From the NCBI GenBank assembly GCA_024641335.1, contig JAHEDG010000009.1:1-64000 (forward strand): a DNA stretch of 64,000 bases. Reading direction: 5' to 3'. Within the stretch, counting starts at the first letter, position 1. Each line of letters starts with the position of its first letter. This document shows, piece by piece, positions 27,850 to 37,500 of this stretch. A model generated the notes under the pieces. It saw only the letters and a list, made by a program, of their open reading frames with translations, had not been told where the DNA came from and ran no database searches. Source of the stretch: Candidatus Zixiibacteriota bacterium. GTDB lineage: Bacteria; Zixibacteria; MSB-5A5; UBA10806. Both the position numbers and the translations under genes were made by a program.

Positions 27850-28989
27850 TCAGCCTTTATTGTTTTTTTCGTATTCGGCAATAGCAAATCTATCGGTCAT
27901 TCCGGCGATATAATCGGCCGCTACCAAATGATCCGGTTCGACTCCCAATCTCTCCCGAAAACTAAAAGGCATTTTCTCGGGGTTTGATCTAAACTCATGA
28001 TACAATCCGGAGATGATCTGTCTGGCCTGGTCGGCCGCCCGAACCATTTTAGGATGCCTATATAAGTTGGTGAAAAGGAATTGCTTCAGATCCCTGTTTT
28101 CGTTCTGAACGCTGTCGGAAAAGGCCAACAGAACAGGATCAACGCCGCCGGCTGGATCGTAATCCGATGAGCTCTCAGCGTTTATAATTTCAAATGTCTG
28201 ATTTACCAGGTCGCTGACAAACTCGTTTATCAGCCGTCGTACCATAATATGACGTTTCATATGCGAATCGGAGTTGGGGAATTCCTTTTGGATTGCTTCC
28301 AGCTGACGGCGGCAGACCGAGATTTGATAAAGTTGTTTTTCGGATAGAATATCCGAAGCCAGGCCGTCGTCGATATCGTGGCAGTTATAAGCGATTTCGT
28401 CGGCGATATTAACTACCTGGCATTCAATCGACGGCCCAGCCGCTGTTTGCAGATCCAGCGGAATATCCGGGTGTTTCTTATCGGAATGGTGCTTCAAAAT
28501 GCCTTCACGCAGTTCGTAGGTAAGATTCAGGCCGGGAAACTCCGGGTAGCGTTTTTCCAGAATATCGACCACCCTAATACATTGACGGTTATGTTCGAAT
28601 CCCCCCTTGTTTTCAAGAAGCTTGTTTAGTTCGTCTTCCCCGGCATGGCCGAATGGGGTATGTCCGAGGTCATGCGCCAAAGCCATTGCTTCCGTGATAT
28701 CCTCGTTGAGCCGTAGGGCACGGGCTATGGATCTGGCAATGATGGCGACTTCCATGGTATGCGTAAGCCGGGTCCTGTAATGATCTCCTTCGTCGTTCAG
28801 GAAAACCTGGGTTTTGTATTGCAGCCTGCGGAAAGCGGTAGAATGGACTATCCTGTCGCGATCCCGTTGGAATTCGGTTCTATAAGGGTGTTTCGGCTCC
28901 GGGTACCTGCGCCCGCGGGATTGCCCCGACTTTAGCGCAAAGAGGGCGAGCGATTCCAACTCTCTTTTTTCTAATTCCTCTCTAAGCAA
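27850..28989 (-). CDS. dgt: Deoxyguanosinetriphosphate triphosphohydrolase-like protein (HD domain)
   Basis: TRLTHTMEVAIIARSIARALRLNEDITEAMALAHDLGHTPFGHAGEDEL. Confidence 0.96.
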   Translation of the reverse strand: MLREELEKRELESLALFALKSGQSRGRRYPEPKHPYRTEFQRDRDRIVHSTAFRRLQYKTQVFLNDEGDHYRTRLTHTMEVAIIARSIARALRLNEDITEAMALAHDLGHTPFGHAGEDELNKLLENKGGFEHNRQCIRVVDILEKRYPEFPGLNLTYELREGILKHHSDKKHPDIPLDLQTAAGPSIECQVVNIADEIAYNCHDIDDGLASDILSEKQLYQISVCRRQLEAIQKEFPNSDSHMKRHIMVRRLINEFVSDLVNQTFEIINAESSSDYDPAGGVDPVLLAFSDSVQNENRDLKQFLFTNLYRHPKMVRAADQARQIISGLYHEFRSNPEKMPFSFRERLGVEPDHLVAADYIAGMTDRFAIAEYEKNNKG

Positions 28990-28993
28990 AATC

Positions 28994-29776
28994 CTATCTC
29001 CCCATTGACAACCCGATAATAAATGTATCCGGCAGACGGCTGACCGAATAATAACAGATAATCAAGGTAATCGATTTCATTGATAAATCAAGACCGGCGT
29101 AAAGAGTGCCGGGCGAATCGATGTACCCGAAATCGAGAACCGCTCCCTTCGCTAAGACTGCCGACTGCCGAAAAAACCATCTGGTTCGACGGTTTTCAAA
29201 CCGGCGAATCGAGATTGAAAACAGCATATCGTCACTAAAATAATACGAAAGAGATCCAAATGGCCTTATTTTTTCATTCCCGGAAAATTTATATGGACTG
29301 AGAATAGCCGGACCGGTGAAACCGGCGACGCAGGTCAGTTCTCTGACCACAGAACTGATTCTGAATCCGGGTTGGTATCCGAAATAATTATCGATGTTGT
29401 GAAACCGTTCATTCTCGAAGATAATCTCGGTGGAGGCGGCCAGATATCTCTTGAGTTCTAACGTGATTCCGGCGGAATACCTGTTCCTTGTATATAAATT
29501 TCGAAGATTGAAAGATCCGAAACTCCCGAAGATCGTAAATTTGTCCAGACTGTATCGCAGGGCCGCGTAATTCCAGCCAAGGGAATTAATATTGTAAGGC
29601 TTTGAACGAAGAAACAAAGCCGCCGATTTAGCGCTGTCCCCTGGTATAGACGTCAGGCTGAAACCGCGGGGCGATACGGTCGGAAGCTCGCTGCGCCAGT
29701 TAATGGTATCGTCAAATCCCGAGGCGAACAAGGTTCCCCTCATCAACGCGACAAGTATAAAGATCTTCCATCTCAT
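28994..29776 (-). CDS. Hypothetical exported protein, beta-barrel-like
   Basis: Signal peptide then alternating aromatic/polar strands; no family recognised. Confidence 0.6.
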   Translation of the reverse strand: MRWKIFILVALMRGTLFASGFDDTINWRSELPTVSPRGFSLTSIPGDSAKSAALFLRSKPYNINSLGWNYAALRYSLDKFTIFGSFGSFNLRNLYTRNRYSAGITLELKRYLAASTEIIFENERFHNIDNYFGYQPGFRISSVVRELTCVAGFTGPAILSPYKFSGNEKIRPFGSLSYYFSDDMLFSISIRRFENRRTRWFFRQSAVLAKGAVLDFGYIDSPGTLYAGLDLSMKSITLIICYYSVSRLPDTFIIGLSMGR

Positions 29777-30642
29777 GGGGCGATCACCACAGGGATGAAT
29801 TCAGAATCGTCTTTCTGTCCTGAAAGATGAAAAGCGATTATATACACGCCCGGCTTTAACCGGTTATTTTTATCATCCAACCCGGCCCACCTGATCAAGC
29901 TGACCGGCTGGCTTGATTCTTCCGCCAGGATTATTTCACGATAACCGGTTTCATCGAATACTTCCGCATTCAGCCTGGCGCCCGGCGGGATAACAATCTC
30001 AATGGTGAAATAATCATCGAGTCCGTCTCCGTCAGGTGTTATTATTTCCGGATTGACCGAGGCGGTGAAGGCTCCCCTGCCTTCATCGGGTATCAGCGAA
30101 TTAACTCTTCCGGGGGTGGAGCCGTAAGAATCATAGCAGTCGTGCCAATCCGACCCATCTGATAAGAGATCGTCCCTCTCCAGGGATCGGCCATCATCTG
30201 AGGCAATTGACCAGCTTACATAGTCTAATGTCGCCAGCGAATCGGCCCAGATTATAAATCCTCCGCCGTTGGAAAGAGTCATATTAATATCAAGGGCTTG
30301 GTAGTTTTCGGATGGGGAGTCGCCCCAGATCCCGGAGGAATCACCCCAATGTCCTTCGAATGAATCGGATCCGTTATCCGGCAGGAGTTGTCTGGCTAAT
30401 ACGGCGAAACCGCCGCCGTCAATAAATACCCCTTCAGGTAGATAATTAGTGTCGGTATCGGCTATCAGAATATACCCTTCAAGATTGACAGGCAAATCGG
30501 AACGGTTATATACTTCCAGCCATTCCAACCTGACTCTGCCTTCAGGCTCATTGGATAAAATTTCGGACAGGACAATCTGGCCGTAAATATTGCCGCTTAA
30601 CAACAATACAATTGGAATTATCTTCACCATCTGTTCTCGCAT
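29773..30642 (-). CDS. Lamin-tail-domain protein with C-terminal FlgD-Ig/T9SS type B-like domain
   Basis: IVLSEILSNEPEGRVRLEWLEVYNRSDLPVNLEGYILIADTD; C-terminus PEIITPDGDGLDDYFTIEIVIPPGARLNAEVFDETGY...RWAGLDDKNNRLKPGVYIIAFHL. Confidence 0.82.
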   Translation of the reverse strand: MREQMVKIIPIVLLLSGNIYGQIVLSEILSNEPEGRVRLEWLEVYNRSDLPVNLEGYILIADTDTNYLPEGVFIDGGGFAVLARQLLPDNGSDSFEGHWGDSSGIWGDSPSENYQALDINMTLSNGGGFIIWADSLATLDYVSWSIASDDGRSLERDDLLSDGSDWHDCYDSYGSTPGRVNSLIPDEGRGAFTASVNPEIITPDGDGLDDYFTIEIVIPPGARLNAEVFDETGYREIILAEESSQPVSLIRWAGLDDKNNRLKPGVYIIAFHLSGQKDDSEFIPVVIAP

Positions 30643-32144
30643 ATCAAATAAACAGGTCCCTGGTCATGGCCGTAACTATCCTCCCAGCGATAGGTGATTT
30701 TGAGCGATAAACCGTCGCCAAGAGACGCTCTTTCCTCTATAAAATAATCCAGCTTTCCGGAAACACTCCTGCGAATTCTGCCGCTCAGAATGAGTTTATC
30801 GGTTAACGGGGCGACGGAATAAATATAATATTTCGATTTATCATCGACCAGGTCCCCGTCTTCATCAATCAACGTAAAAAAGAGATCAACTCTGATCCGG
30901 CTCGAATATCTCGCCCCGCATTCGCAGGCTCTGCGACGACCGCTGTCTTTCAGTCTTTCGGCTATCCGGGCCGAAGCCGAAATAGGTCGATCGAAGTTAT
31001 AGCGGATATCGATTAAATTATAAATACCGGCCGGCTGGGAGGCCGATTTTTGCCAGATTTCGGACGCGGCGGTCAGTTCAGCTTTGCCTATAGTGATATT
31101 TTTCCCGGTATATATTCCGGTTTCTCCGGATTGTGGGCGACGAAAGGCCAACTCGAAACGGTCATCCCTGAACGACTCATAATCAGGATTGGCGTATCCC
31201 GAAGATTGAAGATTTAAATATGTGGATTGATAGTACCAGGCCCTGATATCCCATCCGTTCATTCGATACTTTATCAAACCGCCCAACCCCGATTCGGCGT
31301 AGGCTAATTCGGATTTTAGCTTTCTGTCCCTGGTCTCCGCAAATACTGAAACCGCCCCCATCGTCCGAGATTCCGCGCCCGATCGAAAAACTGTAGCTCC
31401 GGCCGCTGATCCGATGCTATAATTGCCTATTCCGGCTAAAACTGCTCCGCCGGAGAAGGTTTTTGTTACGCCGTAATATTTTTTAAAAGACAATATGCCG
31501 GCAAATAAATCATCATGTTCGAATTTAAAACCATTGTAGTAGCTGTTATCCGGATATAGAAATTCGTTGAGGTCGGAGAATTTCGGTTCGTAGGATATCG
31601 GCCTGTAATCGAATTTCCCGATCACCAGTCCGCAGCCGATATCGCCGGTAAAGTTCCCTGCCGTCAGCTTGAATTCCTCTCCCCTGAAAACTACGGTTCT
31701 TCTTGATGTTTCAGCCCGGCCATCGTTGTCGCGAATTTTCAGGTAGGTTGATATTTTATCATAATCCGCGGCAAACGAGTAATAACCGGTATTTTCTTCC
31801 CCTGAAATTTTCCTTCCCAGACGTAGATCGATCCTTGGGGATTGCTCATCGGTTGTCGCCAAGGAAGCCTCCGGATGACTTGGCGAGATCCCGGAGCCAG
31901 CCTGATATCCAATAATATCGACCGGATCTATTCCCATCGAGGAAACCAGGTAATCGGAAGTATCCGAGGTTACGGCCCCTTCGGCTAATTCGAGACACAG
32001 AACATAGCTATTATAGTCGATTATCCCCTGGGCGTAAAGTTCGTCCCAATCGGATTCGGTCCTGATCCGATCATACCATTGCGCTCCGGCTGTGACCGTA
32101 AGGAAATATAAAATTAATGTCGATGTCGCAGCGGGTATTCTCAC
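30624..32144 (-). CDS. Hypothetical outer-membrane beta-barrel-like protein
   Basis: Signal peptide, long run of amphipathic strand-like segments, C-terminal aromatic (…ENRW). Confidence 0.6.
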   Translation of the reverse strand: MRIPAATSTLILYFLTVTAGAQWYDRIRTESDWDELYAQGIIDYNSYVLCLELAEGAVTSDTSDYLVSSMGIDPVDIIGYQAGSGISPSHPEASLATTDEQSPRIDLRLGRKISGEENTGYYSFAADYDKISTYLKIRDNDGRAETSRRTVVFRGEEFKLTAGNFTGDIGCGLVIGKFDYRPISYEPKFSDLNEFLYPDNSYYNGFKFEHDDLFAGILSFKKYYGVTKTFSGGAVLAGIGNYSIGSAAGATVFRSGAESRTMGAVSVFAETRDRKLKSELAYAESGLGGLIKYRMNGWDIRAWYYQSTYLNLQSSGYANPDYESFRDDRFELAFRRPQSGETGIYTGKNITIGKAELTAASEIWQKSASQPAGIYNLIDIRYNFDRPISASARIAERLKDSGRRRACECGARYSSRIRVDLFFTLIDEDGDLVDDKSKYYIYSVAPLTDKLILSGRIRRSVSGKLDYFIEERASLGDGLSLKITYRWEDSYGHDQGPVYLICENRW

Positions 32145-33571
32145 TTTAGTCCGTATTTTTCCAGTTTCCGATACAGGGTTCTTTCACCCAGGCCCAAAAG
32201 ACGGGCCGCTTTTTTTCTATTGCCTCCGGTCTCCCTTAAGGCCTTGATAATAAGCTCCTTTTCAACCTCCTCCACCTTAACCGATTCGAAACGGTCCTCC
32301 TGAGCAAACGGCCCGGTTTCGGAGAATCTCATTTTTTCAAGTTCATTTTCGATCAGATGTTTCAAGCCGCGAATCTCGCCGGTAAGAGTCATTATGGCCT
32401 GAATCATTATTTGATGTTCAGCGGTTTCGGGCGTGCGGCCGGTAGCTACGGGCAGCAGGGCTGATCTCGGTCTTCTATCAAGCACGTACTTTTCAAAATC
32501 CTCTGCCCTGACCCGTCCCGAAGGACTGGTAATTGAAAAGGAATAAATTACGTTTTTAAGCTCCCGGATATTACCCGGCCATTCGTATCGGTGAAAGAGT
32601 CTCAAGGCTCCAGGTTCGATAGCTATACTTTCTGTTTTTAATTCGGCTTTTCTCATTTTTAAAAAATGAAAAGCCAGTGGTGCGATATCCGATTTTCTGG
32701 AGGCCAGAGATGGAAGCTCTATACTGACTACGCTCAATCTATAGTAAAGGTCATCCCGGAATTTGGCCGAGGCGATCTCCTCGCTCAGAACTCTGTTAGT
32801 GGCTGCTACCAGCCGAAAATCGGCATCGATGGGATTATTCCCTCCCACCCTGGTAAATGAACGCTCTTCCAAAACCCGAAGCAGCTTGGCCTGAATCTCC
32901 GGGGGCATTTCGCCGATTTCATCTAAGAATATAACTCCTCCGGCGGCCTGTTCGAACACTCCGATTCGTCTGGAGGCGGCGCCGGTGAAGGCCCCTTTCT
33001 CATGTCCGAACAGCTCCGATTCTATTATGCCCGGGGCCATAGCAGCCACATTCACCGCCACAAATGGACTGTTCGGTTTTTCGGAATTACTATGGATAGC
33101 TCGGGCTATGACTTCTTTTCCGGTTCCCGACGGCCCGGTAATCAGAACATTGACATCCGACGCGGCAACCTTATCCACCACCGACGCCGCCTCAGCAAGC
33201 TCGTTCGATCTTCCTATTATTCCAATTCTATCCAGTAGCTTTCGTTTCGCTCTGATCTTATCGAAAGCCCCGACAATTTCATCGGGATCGACCGGCCAAT
33301 AAAGCTCCTTTTCAAAATATATTTCTTCCTCGAGACCGATGGAGGGCTGAATAATCACTACGGCGATTTGGGGCCTCTCCATAAATACCCGCTCGATGAG
33401 CCTAAGCGGTCTCATGCCTGAGCGAAGATCGAATAATATCCCAGCGGGCTCTCCGTCATGCAATGCGGAGGCCAGCCTGTTTTCCTCGCTGAAGAATTCA
33501 CCCTCCTGGTTGGGCAGGCGAGCGATAATACTATCGGATAGCGAAAGGTCGTGTGAAAAAATAAAAATCAA
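32141..33571 (-). CDS. Sigma54-dependent transcriptional activator (NtrC-like) with degenerate receiver
   Basis: GPSGTGKEVIARAIH, ELFGHEKGAFTGA, GGVIFLDEIGEM, C-terminal Fis HTH GGNRKKAARLLGLGERTLYRKLEKYGLK. Confidence 0.95.
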   Translation of the reverse strand: MIFIFSHDLSLSDSIIARLPNQEGEFFSEENRLASALHDGEPAGILFDLRSGMRPLRLIERVFMERPQIAVVIIQPSIGLEEEIYFEKELYWPVDPDEIVGAFDKIRAKRKLLDRIGIIGRSNELAEAASVVDKVAASDVNVLITGPSGTGKEVIARAIHSNSEKPNSPFVAVNVAAMAPGIIESELFGHEKGAFTGAASRRIGVFEQAAGGVIFLDEIGEMPPEIQAKLLRVLEERSFTRVGGNNPIDADFRLVAATNRVLSEEIASAKFRDDLYYRLSVVSIELPSLASRKSDIAPLAFHFLKMRKAELKTESIAIEPGALRLFHRYEWPGNIRELKNVIYSFSITSPSGRVRAEDFEKYVLDRRPRSALLPVATGRTPETAEHQIMIQAIMTLTGEIRGLKHLIENELEKMRFSETGPFAQEDRFESVKVEEVEKELIIKALRETGGNRKKAARLLGLGERTLYRKLEKYGLK

Positions 33572-35736
33572 ATTGGCCTTCTCCTCGAACCTCTTTTCTT
33601 TTTTATTCCGGGCTTTTTCTTTTCATCAATCAGAATAAAATCGGCCCGACGATTTTCCAGGTCGACTTTTACTACCACTACCCGGGCCTTATCCCCCAAT
33701 TTGAATACCCTTCTGGAGTTCTTGCCTATGGCCCTGTGTTTACCCTCATCGAGGACAAAATAATCGTCCTCAATCGAAGAGAACGGCACGAAGCCCTCGA
33801 CCATACTGCCGATCAGCTCCACAAAAAATCCGGTTTTGACCACACCGGAGATAATACCATCGAAATCTCCGCCGACTCGCTCCTGAAGATACTCGAGTTC
33901 CTTAATTTTTAACGATTCCCTCTCGGCGCTGTCGGCGGCTATTTCGGTTTCGGTGCAATGTTCGCCTATCCTCTTGAGCGAGGCTTTCATTTCGCTGATA
34001 ATAACATAGGTCAGCTTTTTGTTGAGCAGGAGCCTCATAACTCTGTGGACCAGCAGATCCGGATACCGTCTGATAGGAGACGTAAAATGAGTGTAGTTGG
34101 TAAATGCCAGACCGAAATGGCCTATATTTTCCGGCTGATAAGCCGCCTTGGCCAGGGATCGCAGGAGAATTTCCTCGATAAACTTCTCCTCCGGCTTCCC
34201 CTCGACCGCCTTAAGGACCCGTTGTAGTTTTTTGGATGTGATCTCGCCTTTGAAATTGAAGCTGTAACCCATCTCTTTTAAGAGCTCGGCGAAATTTCGG
34301 ATTTTTTCGGTATCCGGCTTATCGTGAACCCGGAATAAAATGGGCGCTCCCGCTCCCTGAAGATAAACAGCCGCGTGCTTGTTGGCCAGAAGCATGAACT
34401 CCTCGACGATCCTTTGAGATTCGATTCTCGGAGGAGTAAAAATATCAAGCACCTTGCCGAAAGCATCCAGAATAATCTTTGATTCTGGAAGGTCGAAATC
34501 CAGGCCGCCCTTGTTAAATCGTTCCGCGCGAATAGATCTGGAGAGCTCCAGCATAATACGCAGGGATTCGCCCATGTGGCTGTCGATTTTATCGGTTTCG
34601 GTTTGTTTGCTATCTATAAATTCCTGAACCTCCTCATAGCTCAGAGAGGCGGAGCTCCTGATTATGCTTTCGACAAATTTCCATTGGTAAACCCGACCTT
34701 TCATATCGAGTTCGGCGATAAACGACAGGGTCAGACGATCCTCATTCTCGTGAAGGCTGCAAATATCGGCCGAGAGTTTCTCCGGCAGCATCGGTATGAC
34801 TCTATCGACCAGATACACGGAATTGCCCCGAAGCCTGGCCTCGGAATCCAAAGCCATATCCGGCAGTACATAATAGGATACATCCGCGATATGAACTCCC
34901 AGCCGAACCCTGTCGTCAGGCAGTTCCTCGACACTGATAGCGTCGTCATGATCCTTAGCGTCGGCGGGATCTATGGTGAATGTCGAAATACTCCTAAGGT
35001 CGAGACGGCCGGTGATATCGGATTGTTTCACCGCTTTCTTGATAGCCGCCAGCTCGGGCTTGACTCGATCATCGAACTCGCGCGGCAGGCCATGAGAAAT
35101 AATAAGCGACTCCATATCGATGCCCGGAGAACCGGCCATTCCCAATACCTCCTCGACAGATCCTTTCGGCGGCAGATATGGAGCCTCCCAAGGGGCCAGA
35201 CGGGCGGTTACTATCATTTCGTTTTCGACCGCTAATTTTCCGGGATTATGCAGCTCTATTTTATCGCGTATCCGCGGATCGGTAGGAATCAAGGTCATGC
35301 CCGATCGTCCCACAACGACTCGTCCGACCACCCGGCCTTTTTCACGGCCGTTCACCCTGATTATTTTGCCTTCCCTGCTCTTGCCCCGACGCCCGGATTT
35401 TAGAACCACCTCGACCTCTTCCCCATGTATCGCCCCACCCAATTCATGAGGAGCTACAAAAAGATCAGGAGTTCCGTCAAGAGGTACAACAAATCCATGT
35501 CCGGCCTTGCTTACGAAAAGCTTGCCGGTGAGAATATCCTCCTTAATTGGGAGAATTAGTTTTCCGCCTTTGGCCTTGCCCAGCCTGCCATTGGCTACAG
35601 CTTCTCTGACAAGTCTTCTGAATTGTTGATATTCCAGAGGCGGTATGCCCATTTTTCTGGATAATTCTCTGGTTTTCAATGGCTTAGCCGAAGAGGCAAC
35701 GATCTGGATGATTCGATCCAATAAATTTTCTAACAT
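33568..35736 (-). CDS. rnr: Ribonuclease R
   Basis: RNB motifs TIDPADAKDHDDAISVEELPDDRVRLGVHIADVSYYV, GLAFTNYTHFTSPIRRYPDLLVHR, C-terminal S1 domain. Confidence 0.97.
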   Translation of the reverse strand: MLENLLDRIIQIVASSAKPLKTRELSRKMGIPPLEYQQFRRLVREAVANGRLGKAKGGKLILPIKEDILTGKLFVSKAGHGFVVPLDGTPDLFVAPHELGGAIHGEEVEVVLKSGRRGKSREGKIIRVNGREKGRVVGRVVVGRSGMTLIPTDPRIRDKIELHNPGKLAVENEMIVTARLAPWEAPYLPPKGSVEEVLGMAGSPGIDMESLIISHGLPREFDDRVKPELAAIKKAVKQSDITGRLDLRSISTFTIDPADAKDHDDAISVEELPDDRVRLGVHIADVSYYVLPDMALDSEARLRGNSVYLVDRVIPMLPEKLSADICSLHENEDRLTLSFIAELDMKGRVYQWKFVESIIRSSASLSYEEVQEFIDSKQTETDKIDSHMGESLRIMLELSRSIRAERFNKGGLDFDLPESKIILDAFGKVLDIFTPPRIESQRIVEEFMLLANKHAAVYLQGAGAPILFRVHDKPDTEKIRNFAELLKEMGYSFNFKGEITSKKLQRVLKAVEGKPEEKFIEEILLRSLAKAAYQPENIGHFGLAFTNYTHFTSPIRRYPDLLVHRVMRLLLNKKLTYVIISEMKASLKRIGEHCTETEIAADSAERESLKIKELEYLQERVGGDFDGIISGVVKTGFFVELIGSMVEGFVPFSSIEDDYFVLDEGKHRAIGKNSRRVFKLGDKARVVVVKVDLENRRADFILIDEKKKPGIKKKRGSRRRPI

Positions 35737-35846
35737 AACACTGCTATTCTATATTATTACCAAGATAAAAGCAAGCCCAAACTGCCACTATGGCAGACAT
35801 GGCATGTTGTCGATGGAATTATTATAATTCAGATTGTAAAAGTACA

Positions 35847-35878
35847 AAAGGGCCCCGATTTTAACCGGGACCCCTTTA
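35847..35878 (-). terminator. Hairpin terminator candidate of the ECF/Spy-like operon
   Basis: AAAGGGCCCCG-attttaac-CGGGACCCCTTT, imperfect stem, just downstream of the 35901 stop. Confidence 0.5.
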
Positions 35879-35900
35879 GATGAATCAAGAACCAGGAAAA

Positions 35901-36395
35901 CTAATTGCAGTTTGGCCCTCTCCCTGCGCCATATCCCATTCCACATCCCGAACCGCTTCCGCGAGAAGATCCCGGCCCTCGATCATCATGCTTAAAACCA
36001 TGACCACCACGCCCGAACGCACGTCCTTTATGACGCATTTTCAACCACTTTTTCAATTGTTCTTCATTGAAAACTTTTCTGACCGCCAACTGATGTCTTA
36101 ATTTGGCTTCGGCTATCTGCGCTTTAAGAGCCGAGATCTTATTCTGTTTATCTAAAACAGCTTTTTCATCGACACTGGTCTTGCGCATCATGGCTTTTAA
36201 CTCCAGCCTGGCTTCTTTCACTTCAGCCTGCTTCTTCACCATTTCTATTTGGTGCTTGAGACGCAGCTGGTCGAGTTTCTCAATCTGATCGTCGGTTAGA
36301 TTAAGTCCTTCGCGGTTCATCATCTTTTCATTCGGCTGACCATTGGCTGTCGAGACCATCAATACTACCGCCAATGGAAAAATCAAATTCCTCAT
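35901..36395 (-). CDS. Spy/CpxP-like periplasmic protein with Gly/His/Cys-containing tail
   Basis: LNLTDDQIEKLDQLRLKHQIEMVKKQAEVKEARLELKAMM; C-terminus GRGGHGFKHDDRGPGSSRGSGSGCGMGYGAGRGPNCN. Start at 36395, 36401 or 36413 (MTGRMTMRN) uncertain. Confidence 0.75.
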   Translation of the reverse strand: MRNLIFPLAVVLMVSTANGQPNEKMMNREGLNLTDDQIEKLDQLRLKHQIEMVKKQAEVKEARLELKAMMRKTSVDEKAVLDKQNKISALKAQIAEAKLRHQLAVRKVFNEEQLKKWLKMRHKGRAFGRGGHGFKHDDRGPGSSRGSGSGCGMGYGAGRGPNCN

Positions 36396-36409
36396 CGTCA
36401 TCCTCCCAG

Positions 36410-36916
36410 TCATCGTTGTTTTCTTTTCATAGGTCCGCCGCCCATTTCAAGACGGATATCTCTCATAGTTTGCCAAAGCTCTCTTTCGAATTTTTCCTCG
36501 AATACCATCAATTTCGCTATTTGTCGGGTGGTCAATACATCCGATAGTTTCTTGAAATACTCCTCTTTCAGTTTCGATTCGGCGTGTTCGACGCCGGTTA
36601 TATCACCCATGACTTTACGAAGCTCGTCGTCGGGTTTCTTTTTATCAGTAGAGAAATCATCGAGTTTTCTAAGCAGCTGAAGTTTATCCTCTTTCAATTT
36701 TTCCGAGTCCTTTTCGTAACCGCTGTAGATAACAAAGAACTTTTCGGATTGCGGTGAACTCAATTCCAACGCTTCGGTCAAACGCCATATTTTTATCGTC
36801 TTGATACGTTCGCGTATTTTCTCCCTCATCATCGGATTGCCAGGCCCCGGCTGGGCGCCGACCGATGTAAAGAGAAAACATAAAATCAGTATAATACCAT
36901 TGCCTATAGTCTTCAT
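36410..36916 (-). CDS. Periplasmic coiled, Spy-like hypothetical protein
   Basis: Signal peptide; charged helical LTEALELSSPQSEKFFVIYSGYEKDSEKLKEDKLQLLRKLDDF...LTTRQIAKLMVFEEKFEREL. Confidence 0.65.
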   Translation of the reverse strand: MKTIGNGIILILCFLFTSVGAQPGPGNPMMREKIRERIKTIKIWRLTEALELSSPQSEKFFVIYSGYEKDSEKLKEDKLQLLRKLDDFSTDKKKPDDELRKVMGDITGVEHAESKLKEEYFKKLSDVLTTRQIAKLMVFEEKFERELWQTMRDIRLEMGGGPMKRKQR

Positions 36917-37500
36917 CCCGCGCTCCCATAAATTTTATCGATTGCCTTATCTAAGGCGGTTAGTTCATCATCATTCAAAACATTCAGAAGTTCATAGGGC
37001 CGCAAACAGCCCGAAAGTTCGTCCGTCATATTATCGATTTGAGTTTCGCTTCCCGCCAAGGCAGCGATAACTTCCTCCTGTATACCCTCGATAGAGAGAA
37101 TCTCGTAATAACTCAGCCATTCCGCTCCGTTATCGGTATCACCGGTTTCTGATACTCTGAGAAAACCCGGGAGGAAGACTGCCAGGAGAATCAGAGCCGC
37201 GGCCGATGCCGGTATCCAGACCCAGCGGGCGATCAGGGAAAATCTCGAATCTACTTTATCCGGCAAGCGCTTCTTATCTGCCGCGACAGAGGTAATTTTC
37301 TCAAACGAAATATCATCGAGCTCACCCGGCTCGACCCGGAATGGCTGTCCATTCAATCCATCCCTCAAACGAACCGTTTCCAGATAATAAGCCCGGCAAT
37401 CCGCGCATGATTCGATATGAAAATTTACCACGTCGTCCGGTTGGAAAAGAGAGCCTGAGAAAGCCAGAACTATCTTCTTTTTAATAAGGCCGCAATTCAT
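36913..37500 (-). CDS. Zinc-finger anti-sigma factor-like membrane protein
   Basis: VVNFHIESCADCRAYYLE (HxxxCxxC), one TM segment, adjacent ECF sigma factor. Confidence 0.8.
   Translation of the reverse strand: MNCGLIKKKIVLAFSGSLFQPDDVVNFHIESCADCRAYYLETVRLRDGLNGQPFRVEPGELDDISFEKITSVAADKKRLPDKVDSRFSLIARWVWIPASAAALILLAVFLPGFLRVSETGDTDNGAEWLSYYEILSIEGIQEEVIAALAGSETQIDNMTDELSGCLRPYELLNVLNDDELTALDKAIDKIYGSAG

Noticed and set aside
27559-27987. 142-aa plus-strand ORF in the gap upstream of the S8 protease
   Set aside because: Runs into the 3' end of dgt, no ribosome-binding site or family motif; probably chance in an A+T-rich gap.
35775-35825. Possible small hairpin/sigma54-like promoter (CTGCCACTATGGCAGACATGGCATG) between rnr and the ECF operon
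   Set aside because: GG/GC spacing is wrong for sigma54 and the stem is short; no downstream gene in the right direction.
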